A stretch of 64,000 bases of DNA from an uncultured Pelagibacteraceae bacterium. GTDB taxonomy: Bacteria > Pseudomonadota > Alphaproteobacteria > Pelagibacterales > Pelagibacteraceae. The notes below the pieces were generated by a model, which saw only the letters and a list, made by a program, of their open reading frames with translations, ran no database searches and was not told where the DNA came from. Shown one piece after another: positions 1-8,058 of the stretch. Within the stretch, counting starts at the first letter, position 1. Each line of letters begins with the position of its first letter. Made by a program: the position numbers and the translations under genes. The stretch covers positions 1-64,000 of the forward strand of contig CACFSO010000002.1 of NCBI GenBank assembly GCA_902568975.1, given 5' to 3'.

Positions 1-678
1 TAATCCAAAAAATATAGACTCGCCAACAATGAAATGACCTATATTAAACTCTTCAATTTCTTTAATATTTTTCAGAATCTTGGCACTTTTATAATCAATT
101 CCATGTCCGGCATGTACTTCGATTCCAAGTGAATTTGCATACTTTGAACACTTAATTATTTTAAATAATTCATTTTTATAGCTTTTGCTTGATTTAATTT
201 GTCTTGAAATTTTACCTGTATGAAGTTCTATGCAATCTGCATTTATTATTTTTGCTTTATTAATATCTTTTAAGCTTGGATTTATAAATAAACTGGTTCT
301 TATTTTTTTCTTTTTTAATGAAGAAACTATTTTTTTTATTTTTTTAAAATTTTTATTTAAATTTAAACCACCCTCTGTTGTAATTTCCTGTCTTTTTTCC
401 GGAACTATACAAACAAAATTTGGTTTATTCTTTAAAGCTATTTTTAACATTTCATCATTGGCTGCAATTTCTAAATTTAAAGGAATTCTTATATTTTTAG
501 AAATTAATTTTAAATCATTATCTACTATATGTCTTCTATCTTCTCTTAAATGAATTGTTACAGAATGTGCACCACAATTCATTACATATTTTGCTGCTTT
601 ATAAATATCGGGATGATTTTCTCCTCTAGCATTTCTTATAGTTGCTATGTGATCAATATTTATACCTAACCTTTTCAT
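1..678 (-). CDS. pdxJ: Pyridoxine 5'-phosphate synthase PdxJ (3' end outside window)
   Basis: Condenses 1-deoxy-xylulose 5-phosphate with 3-amino-2-oxopropyl phosphate in the last step of DXP-dependent vitamin B6 synthesis, in the cytoplasm. The ORF track missed it because it has no stop in the window; I translated it from the sequence. It begins MKRLGINIDHIATIRNARG, the family's N-terminal signature, followed by VTIHLREDRRHI and further on ELHTGKIS and VHAGHGI. 226 codons are visible, nearly the usual ~240, so only the last few residues are missing. Its ATG shares bases with the pyrE stop (ATGA), so it is probably translationally coupled to pyrE. The identification is firm; the C-terminus cannot be checked. 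Confidence 0.95.
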   Translation of the reverse strand, partial: MKRLGINIDHIATIRNARGENHPDIYKAAKYVMNCGAHSVTIHLREDRRHIVDNDLKLISKNIRIPLNLEIAANDEMLKIALKNKPNFVCIVPEKRQEITTEGGLNLNKNFKKIKKIVSSLKKKKIRTSLFINPSLKDINKAKIINADCIELHTGKISRQIKSSKSYKNELFKIIKCSKYANSLGIEVHAGHGIDYKSAKILKNIKEIEEFNIGHFIVGESIFFGL

Positions 679-1265
679 TTTAAGTATCTACTGCCAGGTT
701 TTGATATTGAAATTTTTTTAAGATAAGTTGGTAAATTATTTTTTTTGTAAGTAGGGACTTTTATTTTTAGTTGTGATACAATTTTTTTGTTTTTTATCTT
801 AATTTTTTTTTTATCTGATCTATCTATTAAGCAGGCAAAGCCAACAACTTTACCTTTTAATTTTTTAACTAGCTTTTCACACTCTAAACTTGATTTTCCA
901 GTTGTAATTACATCTTCAACAATTAAAACTCTTGAGTTTTTTTTAATAATAAAACCTCTTCTTAAGGTAAATTTTCCACTTACACGCTCACAAAATATAG
1001 TTTCTTTTTTTAATATACTACCAATTTCATATCCTACAATAATTCCACCTACTGCTGGAGATAATATTAAATCGACTTTCTTAAATTTAGATTTAATTTT
1101 TTTACTTAATGAAACACAAATTTTTTTAGCTAAGTAGGGAAAGCTTAAAAGTTTAGCGCACTGGATATATTTTGATGAATGTAATCCTGAGGATAATATA
1201 AAATGTCCCTCTAATAGAGCGTTAGTTCTTTTTAAAACCGCCAAAGAGTCTTTTAAAGAAAGCAT
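675..1265 (-). CDS. pyrE: Orotate phosphoribosyltransferase
   Basis: Transfers phosphoribosyl from PRPP to orotate to give OMP, in de novo pyrimidine synthesis. The PRPP-binding loop VLIVEDVITTGKSS is at about residues 113-126, and the N-terminal LLEGHFILSSGLHS matches the start of alphaproteobacterial PyrE. Its 196 aa is normal. The gene starts 44 bp inside the 3' end of spoT and ends in an ATGA overlap with pdxJ, so spoT-pyrE-pdxJ reads as one transcription unit. The other pyrimidine genes of this window (pyrB and the pyrC-like gene) lie 19 kb away on the other strand. The start is supported by homology to the family N-terminus despite the overlap. Confidence 0.95.
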   Translation of the reverse strand: MLSLKDSLAVLKRTNALLEGHFILSSGLHSSKYIQCAKLLSFPYLAKKICVSLSKKIKSKFKKVDLILSPAVGGIIVGYEIGSILKKETIFCERVSGKFTLRRGFIIKKNSRVLIVEDVITTGKSSLECEKLVKKLKGKVVGFACLIDRSDKKKIKIKNKKIVSQLKIKVPTYKKNNLPTYLKKISISKPGSRYLK

Positions 1266-2967
1266 ATTTTTTATTTTTATGTCTAATAATTTTGAAATTA
1301 TATTCTTTTTGTTTTAGCTCACTAATTAATTTTGTAAAGTTTTTCAAATCATGGATTATAAGATTAAATTGAAAATTAATAGTATTTTTAGTCTTTTCTA
1401 CCATTTCAACACTAGATATATTAACATAATTTGAACCTATCATAGTGGTCACATCACCTAGTCTGCCAGGTTGATCGGGTAATGATATCCATAATGTTGT
1501 ATTATATTTTTTATTTTTTACAGTTTTAGAATCTTCTCTGTATTGCCAGTATCTTCTTATAGCGGCTCTAGCTTTTCCAGTTTTAGCAGAGGTTAACCAA
1601 TGTAAAGATGGTGAAACTTTTTTTGATGCAATAATTTTTATAACGTCTCCATTCCTAAGTAATGATTGAAGAGCGCTCTCTTTACCATTAATTTCACAAC
1701 TAGTGGCAGTATCACCAATTTGTGTATGGACTGCATAAGCAAAATCTATAGGCGTTGCGTCCTTTGGTAATTTTATAACAGAACCTTTGGGTGTAAAACA
1801 AAATACATTATCTTGGAACATTTGAAGTTTAGTATATTCATAATAATCCTCCGGATTTTCATTTTTATCAATAATTTCTACAAGATCAGCTAACCAATCA
1901 TATTCTTTCCATGTAAGTGAGTTAAATTTTTCTGATGATTTATACTTCCAATGAGATGCAATACCTCTTTGAGCAAATTCATGCATAGACATTGTTCTTA
2001 ATTGAATTTCAATCGGTCTTTTATTTGGTCCAATTATTGCAGTATGTAATGATTGATATTTGTTAATTTTTGGAGATGAAATATAATCTTTAAGTTTACC
2101 TGGAATATAATTCCATTTACTATGAAATATACCTAATGCTTTATAACATGAATTAATATCATTTAAAATTATTCTAAATCCAATCACATCAGTAATTTGT
2201 TCTAAAGAAGTTCTTTTTTTTTGTACTTTTCTCCAAATTGAAAAAGGTGTTTTTTCTCTACCAAAAATTTTTGAGTCAATTTTATTTATTTTTAAAATTT
2301 GTAAAAATTCATCTGAAATAGAATTAAAGTTGATTAAATTATTTTCTTTAATTTGATCTAATCTATCTTTAATCAGTTTTCTAGCTTCAGGGTTAAGTAC
2401 ATTAAATGATAGATCCTCAAGTTCGTCCCTTATTCTATTCATTCCCATTCTATCTGCTAGTGGAGCATAAATTTCCATTGTTTCTTTAGCTTTTTTTATT
2501 TGTTTATCCTTATCTTTGACAAATTGAATAGTTCTCATATTGTGAAGTCTGTCAGCTAACTTTACTAAAAGAACACGAATATCTTTAGAGGTAGCTAAAA
2601 TTAATTTTCTAAAATTCTCAGCTTTAGAATTTGAAATTGCTTGATTTTCGAATTCAGAAATTTTAGTAACACCATCTACTAAATCAGCAACTTCTTTACC
2701 AAATTCATCTTGAATAGTCTTATATGTTGCATGAGTGTCCTCAATAGTATCATGCAAAAGACCTGTCGCTATGGTTGCGCTATCTAACTTAAGTTCAGTT
2801 AAAATATTTGCTACAGCAACAGGATGTATTATATATGGAGCTCCTTCATCCCTTCTTTGATTTTCATGAGCCCTAAGAGCAAAATCATATGCTTTAGACA
2901 AGGTTTCAGGATTTAAAAACTTGTTGTAAGACTTTACTTTATTAATTAAATCATCAGACTTTAACAT
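1222..2967 (-). CDS. spoT: Bifunctional (p)ppGpp synthetase/hydrolase (RelA/SpoT homologue)
   Basis: Makes and degrades the alarmone (p)ppGpp. Domains in order: an HD hydrolase domain (HPVAVANIL, then LLHDTIED with the HD pair at residues 72-73), a nucleotidyltransferase/synthetase domain at about 240-350 (GKLKDYISSPKINKYQSLHT), a TGS domain at about 390-455 (FCFTPKGSVIKLP) and a C-terminal ACT domain at about 495-560 (SLPDQPGRLGDVT). Both catalytic halves look intact, so it is likely the organism's single long Rsh enzyme. At 581 aa it is over 100 residues shorter than typical Rsh proteins (~700-740), with the loss between TGS and ACT. Its 3' end overlaps pyrE by 44 bp. Confidence 0.93.
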   Translation of the reverse strand: MLKSDDLINKVKSYNKFLNPETLSKAYDFALRAHENQRRDEGAPYIIHPVAVANILTELKLDSATIATGLLHDTIEDTHATYKTIQDEFGKEVADLVDGVTKISEFENQAISNSKAENFRKLILATSKDIRVLLVKLADRLHNMRTIQFVKDKDKQIKKAKETMEIYAPLADRMGMNRIRDELEDLSFNVLNPEARKLIKDRLDQIKENNLINFNSISDEFLQILKINKIDSKIFGREKTPFSIWRKVQKKRTSLEQITDVIGFRIILNDINSCYKALGIFHSKWNYIPGKLKDYISSPKINKYQSLHTAIIGPNKRPIEIQLRTMSMHEFAQRGIASHWKYKSSEKFNSLTWKEYDWLADLVEIIDKNENPEDYYEYTKLQMFQDNVFCFTPKGSVIKLPKDATPIDFAYAVHTQIGDTATSCEINGKESALQSLLRNGDVIKIIASKKVSPSLHWLTSAKTGKARAAIRRYWQYREDSKTVKNKKYNTTLWISLPDQPGRLGDVTTMIGSNYVNISSVEMVEKTKNTINFQFNLIIHDLKNFTKLISELKQKEYNFKIIRHKNKKYAFFKRLFGGFKKN

Positions 2968-2985
2968 ATTTAATTATAACATTAA

Positions 2986-3513
2986 TTAAACTAGTTTAAT
3001 ACTTCTTAAGTCATCTGCGTTAATTTTGTTTAATAAATTACATATATTTTCACCAGATATAGGATGAACCCAATTTTTTGATATTTCAAATAATGGAATT
3101 AATACAAATGGTCTGTTTTTTAGGGCTTTATGAGGTATTTTAAGATCATTAAATTTTGAATTGAATTCCAATATTTGCGCATCATAATCTATGATGTCTA
3201 TATCGCATATTCTTGGATAATTTTTTTTTGTTTTTGTTCTACCCATTTTCTTTTCAATATTTTTCAGTAAAATTAGCAATGGTAATGGTTTTAAGTAAGT
3301 TTCAACTTCGATAACAATGTTATAAAATTTTGGAAAATTTTTATTTGGCCATGAAAAACTCTCATAATATTTTGAACACTTAAGTATTTTAATTTTATTA
3401 TTTTCTAATAAAAATTTGGTTTTTTCTAAATTTAAAGTTCTATTACCTAAGTTTGATCCAAGACTTAAAATTACTTTTTTAACTTGATTTTCTAAAATAT
3501 CTTGCTTTTTCAC
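2986..3513 (-). CDS. folK: 2-amino-4-hydroxy-6-hydroxymethyldihydropteridine pyrophosphokinase (HPPK)
   Basis: Pyrophosphorylates hydroxymethyl-dihydropterin in folate synthesis. It shows the HPPK N-terminus [12 protein letters not shown] and the signature [20 protein letters not shown], which carries the Mg-binding DxD. The start is uncertain. The ORF extends to ATGs at 3540 and 3552 inside smpB, but family members begin just before the ILSLGSN strand, so I chose the GTG at 3513 (175 aa). All options overlap the 3' end of smpB, by 35 to 74 bp. Folate supply matters here because the nearby sarcosine oxidase loads one-carbon units onto tetrahydrofolate. The function is firm; the start is about 50:50. 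Confidence 0.85.
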   Translation of the reverse strand: MKKQDILENQVKKVILSLGSNLGNRTLNLEKTKFLLENNKIKILKCSKYYESFSWPNKNFPKFYNIVIEVETYLKPLPLLILLKNIEKKMGRTKTKKNYPRICDIDIIDYDAQILEFNSKFNDLKIPHKALKNRPFVLIPLFEISKNWVHPISGENICNLLNKINADDLRSIKLV

Positions 3514-3949
3514 GATTCCAATCTCTAGTTTTTTTGGCATATCTTTTGTCATGGTTTTTTTTACCTTTGGAAATTGCTATTTCAATTTTAGCTTTACCTT
3601 TTTTAAAATACATCTTAGTAGGTATTAATGTAAAACCATCTTGATTTACTTTACCAATTAATTTATTTATTTCTTTTTTATTTAATAAAAGTTTACGCTC
3701 TGCATAAGGATTATGATTGGAATAGCTGGCTTCTTTATATATCGGAATATGTGAATTAATTAAAAAAATCTCACCTTCTTTATCTATAGCGTAAGATTCT
3801 GAAATATTAACTTTCCCAGATCTTACTGATTTGATTTCGGAACCTTTCAAGATAATGCCAGCTTCTACTTTTTCTTGAAAAAAATAATTAAAAGAAGCTT
3901 TTCTATTTTGAGAAATGATTTTTAAACCATTATTGGTTTTTTTTTTCAT
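3479..3949 (-). CDS. smpB: SsrA (tmRNA)-binding protein SmpB
   Basis: Binds tmRNA and delivers it to stalled ribosomes for trans-translation. Family motifs are [22 protein letters not shown] near the N-terminus, ESYA and [14 protein letters not shown] in the middle, and the basic tail [21 protein letters not shown] that reaches into the decoding centre. Its 156 aa is the normal length. It lies 3 bp after dapA, and its end overlaps the N-terminal region of folK. No tmRNA gene was found in the window. Confidence 0.95.
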   Translation of the reverse strand: MKKKTNNGLKIISQNRKASFNYFFQEKVEAGIILKGSEIKSVRSGKVNISESYAIDKEGEIFLINSHIPIYKEASYSNHNPYAERKLLLNKKEINKLIGKVNQDGFTLIPTKMYFKKGKAKIEIAISKGKKNHDKRYAKKTRDWNREKARYFRKSS

Positions 3950-3952
3950 TAA

Positions 3953-4834
3953 TTAAATTAATTTGGCAGATTTTAATGCTTCTTTAACTTTTTCTTTTGT
4001 ATTCGTTGTAATTTTAACTAAAGGAAGTCTTACTTCATCATCACATAATCCAATTAATTTAGCTCCAAATTTTACTGGACTTGGGTTACTTTCTATGAAA
4101 AGTGATTTATGAACAGGTTGCAATATTTTATCAATCTTTTCAGCTTCCTTTATTTCATTTTCTAAATTTGATTTTGAATATTTTTGAAAATCAGAACATA
4201 ATTTTGGAGCAATATTTGCAGTTACACTTATACATCCTACGCCGCCTCTTTTATTGAATTCATAAGCAGTTCCATCTTCTCCTGACAACTGTATAAAATC
4301 ATTCCCCATTTTTTGCTTTTGTTGGTCGACTCTGTCTAGATCAGCTGTGGCATCTTTAACTCCTACTATATTTTTTAATTCAAATAATCTTGCCATTGTA
4401 TCAACTGACATATCGATTACGGAACGAGGAGGAATATTATAAATTATAATTGGTATGCCACAATTATCATTTATTGCTTTATAATGTTGATAAAGACCTT
4501 CTTGTGTTGGTTTGTTATAATATGGCGTAACCACAAGTGCTGCATTAGCACCTGCCTTTTCAGCATGCTTGGTTAAAGAGATCGCTTCTGCTGTAGAATT
4601 AGAACCCGTTCCGGCTATAACTGGCAATCTTCCGTTTGATTCTTTTATACATAATTCAATTACTTTTTCATGTTCTTCGTGAGTTAATGTTGGGGATTCG
4701 CCGGTTGTACCTGCTGGCACCAAACCATTAGTGCCATTTTCCATGTGAAAATTAATTAATTTTATATAATTTTCCTCGTCTAATTTATTATTTTTAAACG
4801 GGGTAATTAAAGCTACATTTGAACCTTTAAACAT
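3953..4834 (-). CDS. dapA: 4-hydroxy-tetrahydrodipicolinate synthase
   Basis: Condenses pyruvate with aspartate semialdehyde, the first committed step to diaminopimelate and lysine. The 293-aa (beta/alpha)8 protein has AGTTGESPTL at about 41-50, the catalytic Tyr in IIIYNIPPRS (about Y132) and the Schiff-base Lys in GVKDATAD (about K160). It is the first gene of the minus-strand run dapA-smpB-folK-spoT-pyrE-pdxJ and is divergent from slt across only 40 bp. That gap contains TATAAG 3-4 bp before the ATG on the minus strand, so the transcript may be nearly leaderless. Both neighbours, dapA and slt, relate to peptidoglycan. Confidence 0.96.
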   Translation of the reverse strand: MFKGSNVALITPFKNNKLDEENYIKLINFHMENGTNGLVPAGTTGESPTLTHEEHEKVIELCIKESNGRLPVIAGTGSNSTAEAISLTKHAEKAGANAALVVTPYYNKPTQEGLYQHYKAINDNCGIPIIIYNIPPRSVIDMSVDTMARLFELKNIVGVKDATADLDRVDQQKQKMGNDFIQLSGEDGTAYEFNKRGGVGCISVTANIAPKLCSDFQKYSKSNLENEIKEAEKIDKILQPVHKSLFIESNPSPVKFGAKLIGLCDDEVRLPLVKITTNTKEKVKEALKSAKLI

Positions 4835-4874
4835 AAATACTTATAACATAAATTGCAGATTGATTTAAAAATAT

Positions 4875-7094
4875 ATGTTCTACAAATTTATAAAATTCTT
4901 ATTATTTAATATAGTCTTTTTTTCTTATATTCAAATAAGTTTTTCAAAGGAATACTTAATTCCAGTAAAAAAACCTACATTAGAGTCTGATATTAAAAAA
5001 AAAATTTCTAGCAATTCAATTATACCAATAAAAAAACCTTCTTTGGAAGAGGAGAATAAATTAATTAAAGATATTAAAGTAAAAGAAAAAAAAATATCGA
5101 AATTAAAAGGAGTCATTTTACCAAAAAATAAACCTCTTGTTGTAAAAAAAGGACGTAAGAAAATAGCGAACAAATCAAAATTTTATAGTGATAGAGATTT
5201 TAAATTTGCAAAAGAAGCAATCCAATTCATGGAAAAAGGAAATTGGAACGATGCAATTAAAGTTGCAAAGAAAGCAAGGGCAAAATCTATAATCGATTTT
5301 ATTCAATGGAGACACCTTTTAACGCCAGGTAACAGAGCATCATTTTACGATTACAAAATATTTATTGAAACACATAAAAGATATCCAAGAATAAATAGAG
5401 TAAAATATCTGGCAGAACACAAACTTTCAACAAAAATTCTAGAACCTGAAAAAATAATTCAATGGTTTAAAAATGAAAAACCATTAAGCGGATATGGAAA
5501 AATGATTCTAGGAGAAAGTTTTATATCTATAGGAAATGAAAATAAAGGAATCAAATTAATCAAAGATGGATGGATTAATGCTGATTTATCAAAGAATGAA
5601 CTAAGATTTTTTAGAAAAAAGTTTAAAAAATATTTGAATACTAACGATTATATCAGAAGAGCTGATTACTTGGCATGGGAAAATAAATATTGGGATTTAA
5701 AGAGAATGCTTAGATATTTACCTAAAGATTATCAGTTACTTTATACTGCTAGGCAACTATTAATGAGTAGATCTTATGGAGTCGATAATGCAATAAATAA
5801 GATACCAAAAAAAATGATTAATGATTCTGGTTTAAATTATGACAGATTAAAGTGGAGAAGAAAAAGAGGTAGAGTAGATAGTTCTTTGGAAATTTTATTG
5901 AATATTAAAAATACAAAAGAATATATGGTGAGACCTGACAAATGGTGGAAAGAAAGATCTATTATAGCCAGATCTTTAATATATAAAAAAAAATATGAAA
6001 CTGCATATAAATTAACTAGCAGGCATGGAATGTCTGAAGGTCCTAATTTTGCTGAAGCTGAATGGATGAGTGGTTGGATCGCCTTAAGCTTTTTAAAAGA
6101 TCCAATACTAGCAAAAGAACATTTTCATAAATTTTATGAAAATGTAGGGTATCCAATAAGTTTATCAAGAGGAGCTTATTGGTTAGGAAAAACATATGAT
6201 GAACTTGGCGATGATGAGTTATCTTTTAAATGGTACAATGAAGGATCAAAATACCTAACTACATATTATGGTCAATTATCACATATGAAAATTTATCCCA
6301 ATGAAACTTTTGAGTTAGATAAGTTAATGGAATTAGACAAGAATTATGTAGAAAACTTTTATAAAAATAAACTTGTAATTCTCATATATTTATTAGATGA
6401 ACTAAATAAAGATAAGTATACAAAACATATATTAAGACATTTAGCTAATGACAACGTAAATAATGGTAGTGAAATTCTAGCTGCAAAATTAGCTACAGAT
6501 ATTTCAAGATTCGACTTTGCAATTCAAATTTCAAAAATTGCATCTTATGAAAAAAGATTCCATAATAAATTTAATTATCCAATAATAAGTACTCCTAAGT
6601 ATGTAAATAAAAGAAAAATTCCAGATTCAGCTTTAATTTTATCAATTATTAGGCAAGAAAGTGAATTTGATACAAGCGCTCACAGTTCTGCGGGAGCAAA
6701 AGGGTTAATGCAATTAATGACTTACACTGCTAGAACTGTTTCCAAACAAGCAAAACTAAGATACTCAAAAACAAAACTAACGAAAGATCCTGAGTATAAT
6801 ATTAAACTTGGTTCGCACTATATAGCAGGCTTGTTGTTAGAATATGATGGAGCATACCCATTTGCAATAGCTGCATATAACGCTGGACCTAAAAGAGTAA
6901 AGGATTGGAAAAAAATAAATAAAAATCCACAAAAAGGACAAGTGAGTTATGTTGATTGGATTGAATTAATAAAATTTAAAGAAACAAGAAATTATGTTCA
7001 AAGAGTATTGGAAAATTTTAATGTTTATAGATACATTTTAGAACAAAAACCAATAAAGCTTAAAAACTTCTTTGAAAACGATCCCTTATATTAA
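4875..7094 (+). CDS. slt: Soluble lytic murein transglycosylase
   Basis: Periplasmic enzyme that cleaves MurNAc-GlcNAc bonds with formation of 1,6-anhydro ends. A signal peptide covers about residues 1-24 (hydrophobic LLFNIVFFSYIQISFS). A Lys/Pro-rich linker follows with three similar motifs (PVKKPTLE, PIKKPSLE, PKNKPLVV), then an alpha-helical repeat superhelix (about 100-560) and the C-terminal SLT domain. In that domain the catalytic Glu lies in IIRQESEFD (about residue 595), followed by AGAKGLMQLM and AIAAYNAGP. Its 739 aa is somewhat longer than E. coli Slt70 because of the linker. Its stop is 1 bp from the stop of the convergent methyltransferase gene. Confidence 0.93.
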   Translation: MFYKFIKFLLFNIVFFSYIQISFSKEYLIPVKKPTLESDIKKKISSNSIIPIKKPSLEEENKLIKDIKVKEKKISKLKGVILPKNKPLVVKKGRKKIANKSKFYSDRDFKFAKEAIQFMEKGNWNDAIKVAKKARAKSIIDFIQWRHLLTPGNRASFYDYKIFIETHKRYPRINRVKYLAEHKLSTKILEPEKIIQWFKNEKPLSGYGKMILGESFISIGNENKGIKLIKDGWINADLSKNELRFFRKKFKKYLNTNDYIRRADYLAWENKYWDLKRMLRYLPKDYQLLYTARQLLMSRSYGVDNAINKIPKKMINDSGLNYDRLKWRRKRGRVDSSLEILLNIKNTKEYMVRPDKWWKERSIIARSLIYKKKYETAYKLTSRHGMSEGPNFAEAEWMSGWIALSFLKDPILAKEHFHKFYENVGYPISLSRGAYWLGKTYDELGDDELSFKWYNEGSKYLTTYYGQLSHMKIYPNETFELDKLMELDKNYVENFYKNKLVILIYLLDELNKDKYTKHILRHLANDNVNNGSEILAAKLATDISRFDFAIQISKIASYEKRFHNKFNYPIISTPKYVNKRKIPDSALILSIIRQESEFDTSAHSSAGAKGLMQLMTYTARTVSKQAKLRYSKTKLTKDPEYNIKLGSHYIAGLLLEYDGAYPFAIAAYNAGPKRVKDWKKINKNPQKGQVSYVDWIELIKFKETRNYVQRVLENFNVYRYILEQKPIKLKNFFENDPLY

Positions 7095-7095
7095 T

Positions 7096-7875
7096 TCATT
7101 GTAAAAAATTCTTAGGATAAATAAACCCGACATAACGATTATTAATATTTAAAATTTTCCAAAATAAATTTTTTTCTTTCACATAATCAATAAAGAATTC
7201 ATTATTATGAAGATCATCCATTAGAAATAAAGTTTGATCATGCATTAACTTTTCTATTGATTTAGTGAAATTTTTTCTTCCATTATAAGATTTATCAGAG
7301 TCATAATGAATTAAATCGACTTTATTTATTTTTTTTTTAATTAGTTCAATATTATATTGATCGCCTTCTATAAATAAATTCCAATGAGATTTAAATTCCT
7401 CTGGTACAACAATTCCAATATATTTTTCTGGTTTTGGTAAACGGAAATATGGAAAATCACTTGAATATAATGTCCCATAATTATTCTTATATATCGATTT
7501 CAAAAAAGCATAACTTGAAAATCCTGCAGCAACACCTGTTTCAAGTATTATTTCGGGCTTCGAGTATCTTGTTAAAAAATAAATTACATCAATAGCACCG
7601 CCACCGCCTAGATCGTAATTTATATTCTTTATTATTTTATTTGATTTATTTATGATTTCTTCAGACGCAATTTTTGATTCTTTCCATAACTCGGCATCAA
7701 TACTATTAAAAAATTCTTCATGATTTACAGAAATTTCTCTTAAAAATTTAATGTAATTATTGTAATTTTTTTGCTTATATCCAAATAGTCTATCAAATAT
7801 TTTTTTTGTTATGACTACAAAATTTTTATAATTTAACATTGATTTCAAAATATTTATTAAATTAAATTTTTGCAT
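7096..7875 (-). CDS. Class I SAM-dependent methyltransferase of unknown substrate
   Basis: The only gene in this part without a clear housekeeping role. The glycine-rich SAM site is ILETGVAAGFSSYAF at about residues 109-123, with later acidic strands LIHYDSDKSYNGR and LFLMDDLHNN (about 190-225). This arrangement resembles the Methyltransf_24/CmcI-like family that methylates small molecules, sugars or lipids. The N-terminal ~90 residues are not recognisable. There is no signal peptide. It starts 21 bp downstream of tRNA-Ser(GCU) on the same strand, so it may be read through from the tRNA promoter. The position between slt and a tRNA gene fits an acquired accessory gene, but its composition matches its neighbours. 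Fold 0.85; substrate unknown. Confidence 0.8.
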   Translation of the reverse strand: MQKFNLINILKSMLNYKNFVVITKKIFDRLFGYKQKNYNNYIKFLREISVNHEEFFNSIDAELWKESKIASEEIINKSNKIIKNINYDLGGGGAIDVIYFLTRYSKPEIILETGVAAGFSSYAFLKSIYKNNYGTLYSSDFPYFRLPKPEKYIGIVVPEEFKSHWNLFIEGDQYNIELIKKKINKVDLIHYDSDKSYNGRKNFTKSIEKLMHDQTLFLMDDLHNNEFFIDYVKEKNLFWKILNINNRYVGFIYPKNFLQ

Positions 7876-7896
7876 TCTTCGAATTTTTTTATTTTT

Positions 7897-7990
7897 TGGC
7901 GGTGAGGGAGGGATTCGAACCCTCGGTACGTCATTATAACGTACGGAAGTTTAGCAAACTCCTGGTTTAAACCAGCTCACCCACCTCACC
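7897..7990 (-). tRNA. tRNA-Ser(GCU)
   Basis: Read on the minus strand, GGTGAGG pairs with CCTCACC to form the acceptor stem, followed by discriminator G and a gene-encoded CCA. The anticodon loop TTGCTAA gives anticodon GCU, closed by GGAGT/ACTTC. The long variable arm (GTACGT...ACGTAC) is the class II feature of serine tRNAs, and the T-arm GAGGG-TTCGAAT-CCCTC is perfect. It decodes AGC/AGU. It is divergent from soxB and codirectional with the methyltransferase gene. Confidence 0.96.
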
Positions 7991-8010
7991 TTTATGCTAT
8001 AGTGTGTAAC

Positions 8011-8041
8011 TTGAAATCATTGAATATTCAATATTTATAAA
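8011..8041 (+). promoter_or_regulatory. Putative sox operon promoter
   Basis: TTGAAA at 8011-8016 and the AT-rich TTTATAAA at 8034-8041 could be -35 and -10 elements (17 bp spacing to TTTATA, 19 bp to TATAAA). The gap between tRNA-Ser and soxB is only 68 bp, so the promoter should lie here. The element match is moderate; this is inference from sequence only. Confidence 0.35.
8019..8032. promoter_or_regulatory. 14-bp perfect palindrome, candidate operator of sox operon
   Basis: ATTGAATATTCAAT reads the same on both strands and lies between the presumed -35 and -10 of the sox promoter. It also overlaps the region where a -35 for the divergent tRNA-Ser gene would fall. Position and symmetry fit a dimeric repressor or activator site. 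No bound protein can be named from the sequence. Confidence 0.4.
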
Positions 8042-8044
8042 GTA

Positions 8045-8058
8045 ATTTTGATCAAAAT
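8045..8058. promoter_or_regulatory. Second 14-bp perfect palindrome, abutting the soxB ATG
   Basis: ATTTTGATCAAAAT is perfectly symmetric and ends at the base before the soxB start codon. It occupies the place where a Shine-Dalgarno sequence would be, and none is present. It could be a second operator, or a short mRNA hairpin that affects initiation. Confidence 0.35.

Noticed and set aside
787-1137. 116-aa ORF antisense to pyrE
   Set aside because: Shadow ORF caused by A+T-rich codons; Phe/Ile/Leu-rich translation typical of antisense reading, and pyrE is clear on the other strand.
4835-4874. Bidirectional promoter between dapA and slt
   Set aside because: The 40-bp gap is A/T-rich with TATAAG near dapA, but no matching -35 could be fixed for either gene, so I did not list it as a feature.
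7991-8058. Glycine riboswitch upstream of soxB
   Set aside because: Known glycine riboswitches are around 100 nt per aptamer with conserved G-rich cores; 68 bp of A/T-rich palindromic DNA cannot hold one.
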